Program-made: the position numbers and the translations under genes | Origin: Nitrospina sp. | GTDB taxonomy: Bacteria; Nitrospinota; Nitrospinia; Nitrospinales; Nitrospinaceae | Assembly (NCBI GenBank): GCA_020430445.1 | Contig: JAGQJZ010000029.1 | Coordinates: 1 to 32,101, forward strand | Reading direction: 5' to 3' | DNA: 32,101 nt | In this document: positions 10,201-16,134 of the stretch, in pieces | How positions within the stretch are numbered: position 1 is the stretch's first letter | Layout: each line of letters opens with the position of its first letter | Notes under the pieces: model-generated | Told to the model about the DNA's origin: nothing | Databases searched by the model: none | Seen by the model: only the letters and a program-made list of their open reading frames with translations

Positions 10201-11507
10201 TGGGCGACAGCGCCACCGGTGACCTCACACTCGGCAACGTGACGCTGGATGGGGCCAAAATCACACAGGGATTCAACGCTTCCACCGGCGGGGCCCTGTC
10301 CCTGCAGGGCGCGCTGGTGTCTCCCGTCAACACGACGTTGCGTTCATCCGGTGCGGGGCAGGGGATTGTGCTCAACAACTCCGGTCATTTCTTCGGCGGC
10401 ACTCTGGGGCTGTTCACCGGTTCCGGTGGATCGGTGTCGATCTCCAACCTGTCCAACGGCGGCCAGGCGCTGCGGCTGGGAAATTCCAGCATCGGCGGCG
10501 GTTTCAGCGTGAACGCCTCCACCGCCATTCATTTCACCGGCGGGGTGAACGCCAACGGTACCGTCAACGTGGCCAACACTTCCAGCGGCGGAATCCTGTT
10601 CGATGACGGCGCGTTTCTGAATTCGGGCAGCGGCACGCTGCGGCTTCAAACGCCGGGCAGCCTGACGCTGGGCCGGTTGATCAGCGCCAGCAGCGCTTCC
10701 AACGCCATCCAGCTCCAGGTCGGCGGTTCCGTGATCGACGGCGGCGACACCGGCGGGGAAGACATCGTGGCGGCCACTGGCGGCCTGGTGGTGCGGACCG
10801 GCAACGGTTTCGGCACCGAGGACAATCCCATCGAAATCCGTGTGGCCTCGCTGGACCTGATCAATTCCGCCGGAGACATCTCCTTTTTCGAAACCGACGA
10901 TATTGACATCGTGCGGCTGGTGCAGGAAGGCGAGGGCAACATTTTCGGATCGTACAACGGGATGCTGACGGGGGAAGACAATATCGAAATCATGCAGGGC
11001 CTGTTTTTCATCACCAACCGCCTGAACGGGGTCACGCTGAGTCAGGAACTGGGCGACACGGGCAAAGACCGCAACGCACTGGCGGTGGAACGGACGATCA
11101 ACAACCTGATCGATTTCGAATTCGCCAACGGCTCCAACCGGTTCGACTTGCAGGTTGTGGACGCGTCACCGGCGGGCTGGATCCGGCAGGCCGGACCCGC
11201 GGGTGGACTGTTCTTCCACCGGTTGTTCGATGAACGGTTTGCCCTGGTCGACGTGAAAGACGGAAACCCGAAAGACGGCGACCAGGCGCATCTGGAAAAC
11301 GTGTGGCATTGGAGTCAGCCGCTGGATCAGATAGAGAAGGAAAAACCGCAGGCGAAAAAAGAGAAAAAGGTGGCCCGGAAAACGGTGAAAAAAAAGCCGG
11401 TGGCAAAAAAGACCCGGAGCAAAAAGTCCCAACCGGCGAAAAAGAAGAAGGACGAGGGCTTCCTGTCTTTCTTTAAAAAGGCGGGAGAAGTACTTTCCTT
11501 TAAATAA
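4227..11507 (+). CDS. TpsA: giant filamentous-haemagglutinin-type exoprotein
   Basis: A 2426-residue secreted beta-helical protein. The N-terminus is an extended signal: about 65 mostly polar/basic residues, a hydrophobic core, and likely cleavage after A91 (VAA|LP). A TPS secretion domain follows (about 92-330) with the hallmark NPNGILFG at 174-181; TpsB recognises this domain. Residues about 480-2250 form a Gly/Asn/Thr-rich shaft of beta-helix repeats, including super-repeats of 231-233 residues. A single Cys pair (NCGGAC, about 1870-1874) sits in the third super-repeat. The last about 55 residues are extremely lysine-rich and end in a short hydrophobic helix-like segment. AAGGA about eight bases before the ATG at 4227 supports the start; later Met codons lack good sites. 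Expected roles are adhesion, aggregation or biofilm. No C-terminal toxin domain or downstream immunity gene is visible, so a contact-dependent inhibition system is not supported. Confidence 0.9.
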   Translation: MGINAIKPTSPAARRYPDCRFPLLTTAFSGASAVKNGMERMRTVFQNGQFRRGKNRTRRMRHLRLCPASCVHLWVALLSLMIGLTPVQVAALPSGGVVQGGSAQIQDSGPGSLNIAQQSERAIIDWINFNIQPDEQVNFDMPSASSINLSRVTGGQVSEIFGKLTSNGQLFLVNPNGILFGQGSQVDVSGLVATTSGISNADFMAGNYNFNIGSPSQSRIINRGNITVRQGGLAAFVAPGVENSGIISATLGRVSLASGKTFALDLYGDELVSLGLDSRITEQVLGPDGEALSSLIDNSGQIFADGGRVTMSVNAARDVVDHAINMSGLVQARSIGEKNGEIYLMGGETGTVNVTGTLDASGYGEGETGGVIHVLGDRVFLDDYGFIDISGDAGGGRLLFGGDYQGNGTVQNATDTYVGGDARIWADAVNTGNGGRAIFWADRRNYFLGRVRSRGGLISGDGGFVEVSGKETLFFNGYVDTTAQNGETGTLLLDPGDITIAESNGEPDDVELPDISASGAVSFTISELALETQSSTTNINLFAEQNITVEDLIDNLLNLQQTAGRRVTLTAKNGNIFFQDGNDEIRTQGGNITLKAGGDMTLGKLNAGAGTVSIFGNDEGTISLGTDTSGDIHLENSELAGITAANLVIGGANATEGRARFINVNGVGAVFNTGLVTLRALSPEKIISGIPPVTFAPGSVNFGNANSSFFNTGLSVQALGEIKTSANTSLTAGQNLALTGDVNLAAGSILTSTAGSLTLDGTVDGITGAGSLTLNGNSGVFLNDDLTANGALNLMGNVTLQGPANQITSTGNMTFSGSVSSIGSGLQLNAGANTISIGGNSLSALSGITLNSDTNFTGAVPLTINAATSGVGGFTVATGKVLNTMGEDVSVTASDLILNGNLNAGAGMAAFNASAAGGIDLALASTGKLFRLDTSELARITAGSLGVDAGTGTLVVNGVDRTTHLANIAGGVTLGGGLVQFTGAGSTFNSLTVNGPASIAGINLSTNNGNMVFNNALTLSTNAVQLSTGAGAGDLSLLGTVDGAQMLTLDSGTGAVTLGGNVGTGTALSSLDVSGDTTINGSSITTNNGNITFNDNVTLGNTVNIHTGAGGGNAVFSGTVDATTAGVQGLTVNTGTGTSSFQGNVGTGTALGSLSVTGNSTINGDVTAQNGNVSFNNNLTLGAGSTIASGNGNINLNAVDGSQTLSLNAGTGTVNLDGNIGSGAALTSLDVTGDAVLSGITITTANGNVTFNDQITLDTAATSIHTGAGGGNISLQAVDGARDLALDSGTGTIGLNGAVGGTTRLNSLTTTGTTTISGSTLSTNNGITFDGNVTASSGLSIDADADNTGAGDFVQQSGTLNTNNNALSIRAQDITLAGGTNSGTATTTIIASQGQNLSLGDATGGLELDNADLANISTTGGFIFGDGTGSITANNVNNTLSTTLNGSTVLFNGAASSFGSLLVNGAATIDGIDVSTMDAPLTFSNNLTLMNGPIQLSTGAGPGDLSLLGNIDGGVDLTLSSGTGSVIFGGAVGSSTRLNSLTVNGTTTFNGPSLFTNNGITFNGNVNATAHFALNADADNNGSGTFNQLSGMFSTGGNNLSITADDINLASTVNAGAGTVTVIASNGKAISLGDAMGGLRLSNTDLANITSGGFVFGNGSSAITVNNVTNLASTTLNGTSVTFSGADSSFQGLAVNGATTIAGVNVSTPGAQSMVFNSMLTLTTGAVQLTTVGGNITFASTVDGAQALTINPGTGTTTFGGSIGNTTALASLSLTGNTQMNGASIAVNDGLTNNGNFTRNGALAINTDADADGNGDFNHDGGTFSTTNGNLNLTTDDVVLGGTGLVNTGAGTMSVQAADNGTFGLGAANCGGACGVTLSGAELQNITSARLSAGSSTGGAVFVDGVSAANSAGLGQVDIVSGGTATFDNQSTFKNLDVAADDIAVNDVLSAGTGTLTVRTSDGGTLGVGSATGDMTLDADELGRLRAGTLNVGDSATGDLTLGNVTLDGAKITQGFNASTGGALSLQGALVSPVNTTLRSSGAGQGIVLNNSGHFFGGTLGLFTGSGGSVSISNLSNGGQALRLGNSSIGGGFSVNASTAIHFTGGVNANGTVNVANTSSGGILFDDGAFLNSGSGTLRLQTPGSLTLGRLISASSASNAIQLQVGGSVIDGGDTGGEDIVAATGGLVVRTGNGFGTEDNPIEIRVASLDLINSAGDISFFETDDIDIVRLVQEGEGNIFGSYNGMLTGEDNIEIMQGLFFITNRLNGVTLSQELGDTGKDRNALAVERTINNLIDFEFANGSNRFDLQVVDASPAGWIRQAGPAGGLFFHRLFDERFALVDVKDGNPKDGDQAHLENVWHWSQPLDQIEKEKPQAKKEKKVARKTVKKKPVAKKTRSKKSQPAKKKKDEGFLSFFKKAGEVLSFK
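8136..10000 (+). repeat. Super-repeats of about 232 residues in the TpsA shaft
   Basis: Equivalent points (T-x-L-x-S-L-x-x-x-G) occur at 8136, 8835 and 9528, giving spacings of 699 and 693 bases (233 and 231 residues, both in frame). Each unit carries an Asp-rich loop ending in Phe (F1353, F1586, F1817), then an (L/I)-x-x-DD-like strand, an alanine/glycine strand and a (D/E)LxNI(S/T) motif. The third copy diverges after about 10000. A more degraded copy without the Asp residues lies near 6820-7200. Confidence 0.75.
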
Positions 11508-11518
11508 AGGCAGTGCTT
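11488..11518. terminator. Hairpin across the tpsA stop, between convergent genes
   Basis: AAGTACT (11488-11494) pairs with AGTGCTT (11512-11518, one T-G wobble). CCTTT (11497-11501) pairs with AAAGG (11506-11510). The result is a 12-bp stem with a small internal loop that includes the tpsA TAA. It sits between tail-to-tail genes only 17 bp apart. Neither strand has a strong T-run, so it is at most a weak bidirectional terminator. Confidence 0.45.
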
Positions 11519-11524
11519 TAGACC

Positions 11525-13033
11525 CTACGCGGAATACCCCTCGGTTTCAGTCAGGTCGGCGGATTCGAAAGCAGCCCCCTTCGTGTCGGCTCCCGTCAGT
11601 TTGGCGCGGTAGAGCTTGGCCCCGGTGAAGTTGGCGTTTTGCAGTTTCGCGTCGGACAGGTTGGCCTGTTCGATGGAGGCCCGGTGCAAATCCGAGCCCT
11701 CGAGATTGGCTTTGACGAAGCTGGCGTGGTTGAGATAGGAACCGGCGAAATCCGCATTCCGCAGTTCCGTCGATTCGCATTTGGCTTCCTCCAGCCGGGC
11801 CCCGGTGAAGAACGTGTTGTTGGCGTGAGCCTTCGTCAGAATGGCTTCCTTGAGGTTGGCGCGGCTGAGGTCGGCTCCTTCAAGCCGGGCTTCGGTGAAG
11901 TCGGCTCCTTCCAGATTCCCTCCGCTCAAATCCACCCCTTCCAGATTGGCCTGGTTCAGGCGCGCGCGGCTGAGGTCGGCTCCCGGAAGTTTGGCTCCCG
12001 CCAGATTGGCTTCGTTCAGTTTGATGCGCTGGAGCCGGGCGCCGTCGAGGGTCACCCCGATGAGGCTGGCCTGGTTGCAGTCGGCGATGTCGAGAATGGA
12101 TTCGCTCAGGTTCGTGCCGTCGAGCGTGGCGCGGCGCAGGATGGAACTGTTGAACCGGGAGCGGCTCAGGTCGACGTTGAGAATGCGGCAGTCGGAGAGG
12201 TCTGATCCGGTGAGGTCGGCGCGCATCATTTTGGCGTCCTTGATCAGGGCCTGGGCCATGCGGGCGCCTTTGATCAGCGCCCGGGTCATGTTGGCGCCGG
12301 TGAAGTTCACCTCGAAGAAATTGGCGGCGGCCATTTTGGAATCCGACAGGTCCGTCTGCGTCATGTCCGCGCCTTTGAAATTGGCGCGGCTGAGATCGGC
12401 CCCGGTGAGGTTGGCTCCCGTCAGGGTGGAGCGGATGAATTTTGCTTTCGACAGACGGGCCTCGGAAAGCTGCGCCTCTTTCAGGTTGGCCTCATGGAGT
12501 TCGGCGCTGCGCAGGTCGGTTTTTTCCAGGTTGGCCTTTTCCAGGTTGGCCCCGCGCAGCCGGGATTCCACCAGAATCGAATCCTGAAGGTTCGCGCCGG
12601 CGAGGTCCGCGTTTTCCATATTGGAACCGGAGATATCCGTGTCCTGCAGGTTGGCGTTCTGCAGGTTGGTTTCCATCATATCGATGCCGTAAAACTGGAG
12701 GCCGGACAGGTCGAGTCCTTCCAGATTGAGTCCCGCCAGTGTGGGGCGGTCGTCTTCCTCTTCTTCGGCTTCTTCAGCTTCTTCTTCCGGTTCCTCTTCC
12801 TCTTTTTCTTCTTCAGCGTCCGCGGGTTCGGCGGGTGTTTCCGTTTCGTCCGTTTCAGCGGTTTCCGTTTCACCGGTGGGTTCCGCAGGTTCGGCTTCTT
12901 CCCCGGCTTCCTCTTCTTCCGGTTCCGGCAGCTCGCCCGAAGCCCGTTGTTCCGCTTCTTCCTCTTCGCGCTCGCGGATCTCGCGCATCTTATCCAGCAG
13001 TTCCTCGACTTCTTCGCGGGTCAGGTCGGCCAT
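11525..13033 (-). CDS. Pentapeptide-repeat protein with acidic N-terminal arm
   Basis: A 502-residue protein in three parts. Residues 1-30 look helical and charged. Residues about 31-98 are almost only Glu, Asp, Ala, Pro and Thr. Residues 99-498 are 80 consecutive pentapeptides of the A(D/N)LxG type with no phase break by my hand count. Such arrays fold as a right-handed quadrilateral beta-helix of four pentapeptides per coil, here about 20 coils. No signal peptide or membrane helix is seen, so it is probably cytoplasmic. Some family members mimic DNA and protect gyrase, but most have no known role. I chose the ATG at 13033 because GGAG lies five bases upstream; an in-frame ATG at 13066 would add 11 residues and has a poorer site. 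It ends 17 bp from the tpsA stop on the opposite strand. Confidence 0.85.
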   Translation of the reverse strand: MADLTREEVEELLDKMREIREREEEEAEQRASGELPEPEEEEAGEEAEPAEPTGETETAETDETETPAEPADAEEEKEEEEPEEEAEEAEEEEDDRPTLAGLNLEGLDLSGLQFYGIDMMETNLQNANLQDTDISGSNMENADLAGANLQDSILVESRLRGANLEKANLEKTDLRSAELHEANLKEAQLSEARLSKAKFIRSTLTGANLTGADLSRANFKGADMTQTDLSDSKMAAANFFEVNFTGANMTRALIKGARMAQALIKDAKMMRADLTGSDLSDCRILNVDLSRSRFNSSILRRATLDGTNLSESILDIADCNQASLIGVTLDGARLQRIKLNEANLAGAKLPGADLSRARLNQANLEGVDLSGGNLEGADFTEARLEGADLSRANLKEAILTKAHANNTFFTGARLEEAKCESTELRNADFAGSYLNHASFVKANLEGSDLHRASIEQANLSDAKLQNANFTGAKLYRAKLTGADTKGAAFESADLTETEGYSA

Positions 13034-13183
13034 GGCCACTCCAGTAGTCCTATTGTCATCAGGCATCGGGTTGCCCTGTTTGCAGGTTTGTAAGGATCAA
13101 GATTGAGGTGCAATTTCAAACCATATCCCACAGGTGAAGGGAACGCAAGCGGAAGATGGTTTGGGGCGGAAATTTCAAGGGAG

Positions 13184-13192
13184 TGCTACTAT
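13184..13192 (+). promoter_or_regulatory. Possible extended -10 promoter before the DCC/LMF gene
   Basis: TGCTACTAT fits the extended -10 form TGn-TATAAT. There is no good -35 at normal spacing. Transcription would begin near 13199, about 32 bases before the ATG at 13231 and downstream of the alternative start at 13156. Confidence 0.3.
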
Positions 13193-13230
13193 TAAGGCGT
13201 GATACGGCCTTTTGTTGGAAATTTTTATTC

Positions 13231-15099
13231 ATGATGACACCCGAAAAACCCTGGTTGATCTTCGACGGCGATTGCCGTTTCTGCCGGCAGGCGGTGGCCG
13301 GGTGGTCCCGGCGCGTGGGCGATGCGGTGGCGTTTCATCCGTGGCAGGAAGTGGCCGTACGGTTTCCGGAAATTCCTCCGGAAGATCACCGGTCGTTTGT
13401 CCATCTCGTCCTGCCGGATGGCCGCATATTCACCGGCGCCGAAGCCGTGTTCCGGCTGCTGGCGTTCGCGCCCGGCGGCGGGGCGGGCCTCTGGTGCTAC
13501 CGCAAGGTGCCGGGGTTCGCCGCTGTTTCCCGATGGGGGTATTCGACGGTTGCCCGGAACCGGGACGCGTTGTCCCGCTTGTCGGGCTGGTTCGGCGGCG
13601 CGCCGACAGGCGCACCAACGTATTTTATTGTCCGCCGGATTTTCCTGAGCGGCCTGGGGATTGTCTACGCCCTCGCTTTTTTTTCGCTGTGGGCCCAGAT
13701 CAAGGGATTGATCGGGGTGGATGGAATCGTTTCCGCCGCGGGATTTCTCGACTCGATCCGGCCGCATGCCGATTCCTGGATTGTCCTGAAGCTGCCCACG
13801 TTGTTCTGGCTGAACGCCAGCGACCCGGCGCTGGAAGGGCTGTGTCTGGCGGGCGTGGTGCTGGGCGTCCTGGGCGCGTTTCGCATGATGGCGTGGCCTG
13901 TCTTTGCGCTTCTGTGGGTGTTTTATCTTTCGATCGTGCAGGTGGGGGGTGACTTCCTGCGGTTTCAGTGGGATGTTCTGCTGCTCGAGGCCGGGTTCCT
14001 CGCCATTTTCTTCTGTCCGTTCCGCGTGTTCTGCAACCGGAACAACGAACCGCCGCCTTCCGTTTTGGTGTTGTTCCTTTTGCGCTGGCTGTTGTTCCGC
14101 CTGATGTTTCTATCCGGCGTGGTCAAGCTTGCCAGCGGCGATCCCGCGTGGTGGAACCTGGACGCGCTTCTCTACCACTATGAAACGCAGCCGCTGCCCT
14201 CGTGGATCGGCTGGTACGCGCACCAGTTGCCCGCCGGGTTTCAAAAATTTTCCGCGTTGATGATGTTCGGCATCGAACTGGTGGTGCCGTTTTTTATTTT
14301 TTTGCCGCGCCGGTTCCGCCAGTTTGCTTTCTGGGTGTTCAGCGGATTTCAACTGCTGATCATCCTGACGGGGAACTATTGTTATTTTAACTGGCTGAGC
14401 ATCCTGCTCGGGGTCACCCTCCTCGACGATGCCTTTTTCATTCGGAAAAAACAGCCGCAAGCGCCGGTCCCGGCTCCGGGGTTGCGTTTGCGGGAGCCCC
14501 GGTTCAAACTGTGGCTGGTGCGGGGGCTGGCGGTGGTGATCGTTCTGACCAGCGGCGTCTATTTTTTCCGCACCCTGTACCGGGAAGCTCCCATCCCCGC
14601 TTTTATCAACCAGGTGGTCCGCTGGCAGGCACCGTTTCACATGGCCAATCCTTACGGACTGTTTGCGGTGATGACGACCGAACGGTTCGAAATCGTGGTG
14701 GAGGGGAGCAACGACGGCAAGACCTGGCAGGCTTATGAATTCAAGTGGAAACCTGGAGACGTGGACCGCGCCCCGGCGTTCGTCGCCCCGCACCAGCCGC
14801 GGCTGGACTGGCAGATGTGGTTTGCGGCGCTGGCGGGTTACAAGTCGAGCCCCTGGCTCGTTCAACTCATGATCCGCCTGCTCAGGGGGCAACCGGAGGT
14901 GGTCGCCCTTCTGGAGACCAACCCGTTTCAGGCGTCTCCGCCGCTGTACATGCGGGCGATGCTCTACAAGTACCGCTTCACCCGCCCGGAAGAACGTGAG
15001 AGCAGCGGAGCCTGGTGGAAACGGGAATTGAAGGGACGCTTCACCCCTTACATTAAACTGCGCGAAACGGCCTGGCCGGATGAAGGGTTGCAGACCTGA
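13231..15099 (+). CDS. DCC thiol-oxidoreductase domain fused to a lipase-maturation-factor-like membrane protein
   Basis: A 622-residue fusion. The N-terminal domain (about 5-120) is a DCC/DUF393 thioredoxin-like domain with its signature DGDCRFC (Cys15, Cys18). The rest resembles lipase maturation factor (LMF1/LMF2) proteins, which in animals help fold lipases in the endoplasmic reticulum. It shows about eight to ten hydrophobic segments between residues 135 and 470, an SGVVKL/DPAWW region, and a soluble C-terminal domain with PFHMANPYGLF and MWFAAL segments. The ATG at 13231 places the DCC motif at the usual distance from the N-terminus. An upstream start at 13156 would add 25 atypical residues. 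A redox or folding function at the inner membrane is an inference; the substrate is unknown. The next gene starts 39 bp downstream and may be co-transcribed. Confidence 0.8.
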   Translation: MMTPEKPWLIFDGDCRFCRQAVAGWSRRVGDAVAFHPWQEVAVRFPEIPPEDHRSFVHLVLPDGRIFTGAEAVFRLLAFAPGGGAGLWCYRKVPGFAAVSRWGYSTVARNRDALSRLSGWFGGAPTGAPTYFIVRRIFLSGLGIVYALAFFSLWAQIKGLIGVDGIVSAAGFLDSIRPHADSWIVLKLPTLFWLNASDPALEGLCLAGVVLGVLGAFRMMAWPVFALLWVFYLSIVQVGGDFLRFQWDVLLLEAGFLAIFFCPFRVFCNRNNEPPPSVLVLFLLRWLLFRLMFLSGVVKLASGDPAWWNLDALLYHYETQPLPSWIGWYAHQLPAGFQKFSALMMFGIELVVPFFIFLPRRFRQFAFWVFSGFQLLIILTGNYCYFNWLSILLGVTLLDDAFFIRKKQPQAPVPAPGLRLREPRFKLWLVRGLAVVIVLTSGVYFFRTLYREAPIPAFINQVVRWQAPFHMANPYGLFAVMTTERFEIVVEGSNDGKTWQAYEFKWKPGDVDRAPAFVAPHQPRLDWQMWFAALAGYKSSPWLVQLMIRLLRGQPEVVALLETNPFQASPPLYMRAMLYKYRFTRPEERESSGAWWKRELKGRFTPYIKLRETAWPDEGLQT

Positions 15100-15138
15100 A
15101 ACATTTTTTAACATGCAGAACAAATCAAGGGATTGATC

Positions 15139-15972
15139 ATGGCTTCACCGTTGGAAGATGAACTGGGTGACATCCTGCAAAAGGCGCGGGACGGCAGGAA
15201 CTGGTCGCAGAAGGACCTGGCGCAAGCCGTCGGCATTTCCGTTTCGGATATCGTCCGGGCCGAGCGTTATGAATGGATTCCGGCAGAGGACCAGGTGGCC
15301 GCCATGGCCGCGGCGCTCAACCTGGACGCGGCAACGCTGTGGGCGATTGCGCAGGACCGCTATGTGCCCGAGCCGGTTGAAGCCGATCCCGGATTCGATA
15401 TGACCTGTCTGGAAGTGTTCATGGGGGCCTATCCGGTGAAATGTTACCTCGCCACCTGTCCGGAAACCGGCGAGTCGGCGGTGGTCGATACCGGGGCGAA
15501 TCCCGAGGCCCTCATCAAAACGGTCCGCGAAAAAAACGTGCGCGTGACGCATATCCTGCTGACGCACAATCATCCCGATCACGCCTGGGGACTGGGCAAG
15601 CTGGACGCGGAATTCCAGTGTCCCGCCTGGGTGGGCGCGAACGAACCGAAACCGGGAGGCAGCCATGACCTGCGCCGTGCGCAAGAGGGCGATACGTTGA
15701 CCGTGGGGCGGATGACCGTTGACGTGTTGTCGACGCCCGGCCACACTGCCGGCGGAGTTTCCTATAAAATCAACCGCACGGTTTTTTCCGGCGATTGCAT
15801 ATTCGCCGGGTCCATGGGCCGGGCCAATTCCTCCTGGCAGGACCTGTTCGAATCGATCACCACCCGGTTGTTGTCGTTTCCCGAGGACACGCGTCTTTTG
15901 CCCGGCCACGGCCCGGCGACGACGGTTGGCGGGGAAAAAACGCACAACCCGTTTTTCCGTGGGAGGTGTTGA
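15139..15972 (+). CDS. HTH (Xre-type) domain fused to a metallo-beta-lactamase-fold hydrolase
   Basis: A 277-residue two-domain protein. Residues about 5-65 form an Xre/Cro-type helix-turn-helix (WSQKDLAQAVGISVSDIVRAE). Residues about 85-275 form a metallo-beta-lactamase fold of the glyoxalase-II-like group. The metal-binding residues are complete: H143-x-H145-x-D147-H148, H202 (STPGHTAGG), D219 (FSGDC) and H257 (LLPGHGP). The hydrolase should therefore be active, probably on a thioester or similar bond. The pairing suggests either an enzyme targeted to DNA or a regulator sensing a metabolite through its hydrolase domain. The ATG at 15139 follows AAGGG at a suitable distance; a TTG six bases earlier is less likely. 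It follows the DCC/LMF gene by 39 bp. The two parts are read in one frame with a short Pro/Glu linker, so this is a real fusion here. Confidence 0.85.
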   Translation: MASPLEDELGDILQKARDGRNWSQKDLAQAVGISVSDIVRAERYEWIPAEDQVAAMAAALNLDAATLWAIAQDRYVPEPVEADPGFDMTCLEVFMGAYPVKCYLATCPETGESAVVDTGANPEALIKTVREKNVRVTHILLTHNHPDHAWGLGKLDAEFQCPAWVGANEPKPGGSHDLRRAQEGDTLTVGRMTVDVLSTPGHTAGGVSYKINRTVFSGDCIFAGSMGRANSSWQDLFESITTRLLSFPEDTRLLPGHGPATTVGGEKTHNPFFRGRC

Positions 15973-16134
15973 ATTTACAGGGGCTGACGGTTTTGTCGTT
16001 GCGGTGCAGGGCGCCTGAGTTCATATTTAAGGAGACCTCAGGAAAGTCTGTTTGGCCGCGAACAGGCCCTGGTCCTCAAACGATCACGCGTTGCAGGAGC
16101 ACAAAATCCAGAACAAACAGAGGCTCCGCTGAAA
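15973..16134 (+). other. Short intergenic region with an inverted repeat
   Basis: CCTGAG (16014-16019) and CTCAGG (16037-16042) form an inverted repeat around an AT-rich 17-base centre containing TATTTA and GGAG. It could be an operator or chance. No terminator follows the preceding gene, so read-through into the SDR gene is possible. Confidence 0.25.

Noticed and set aside
4227-13033. Contact-dependent inhibition (CdiA/CdiI) locus
   Set aside because: TpsA lacks a toxin-like C-terminal domain or a VENN-type junction, and no small immunity gene follows; the next gene is a convergent pentapeptide protein.
12726-13106. A Ser-rich plus-strand frame opposite the acidic arm of the pentapeptide gene
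   Set aside because: It is the complement of Glu codons (TTC/CTC and TCT/TCC repeats) and is explained by the minus-strand gene.
13156-13230. Longer start for the DCC/LMF protein
   Set aside because: The extra 25 residues are not DCC-like, and the likely extended -10 lies downstream of this start.
13231-15099. Vitamin-K-dependent carboxylase/HTTM assignment
   Set aside because: The DCC partner often goes with HTTM proteins, but the C-terminal segments here (PFHMANPYGLF, MWFAAL) fit lipase maturation factors better.
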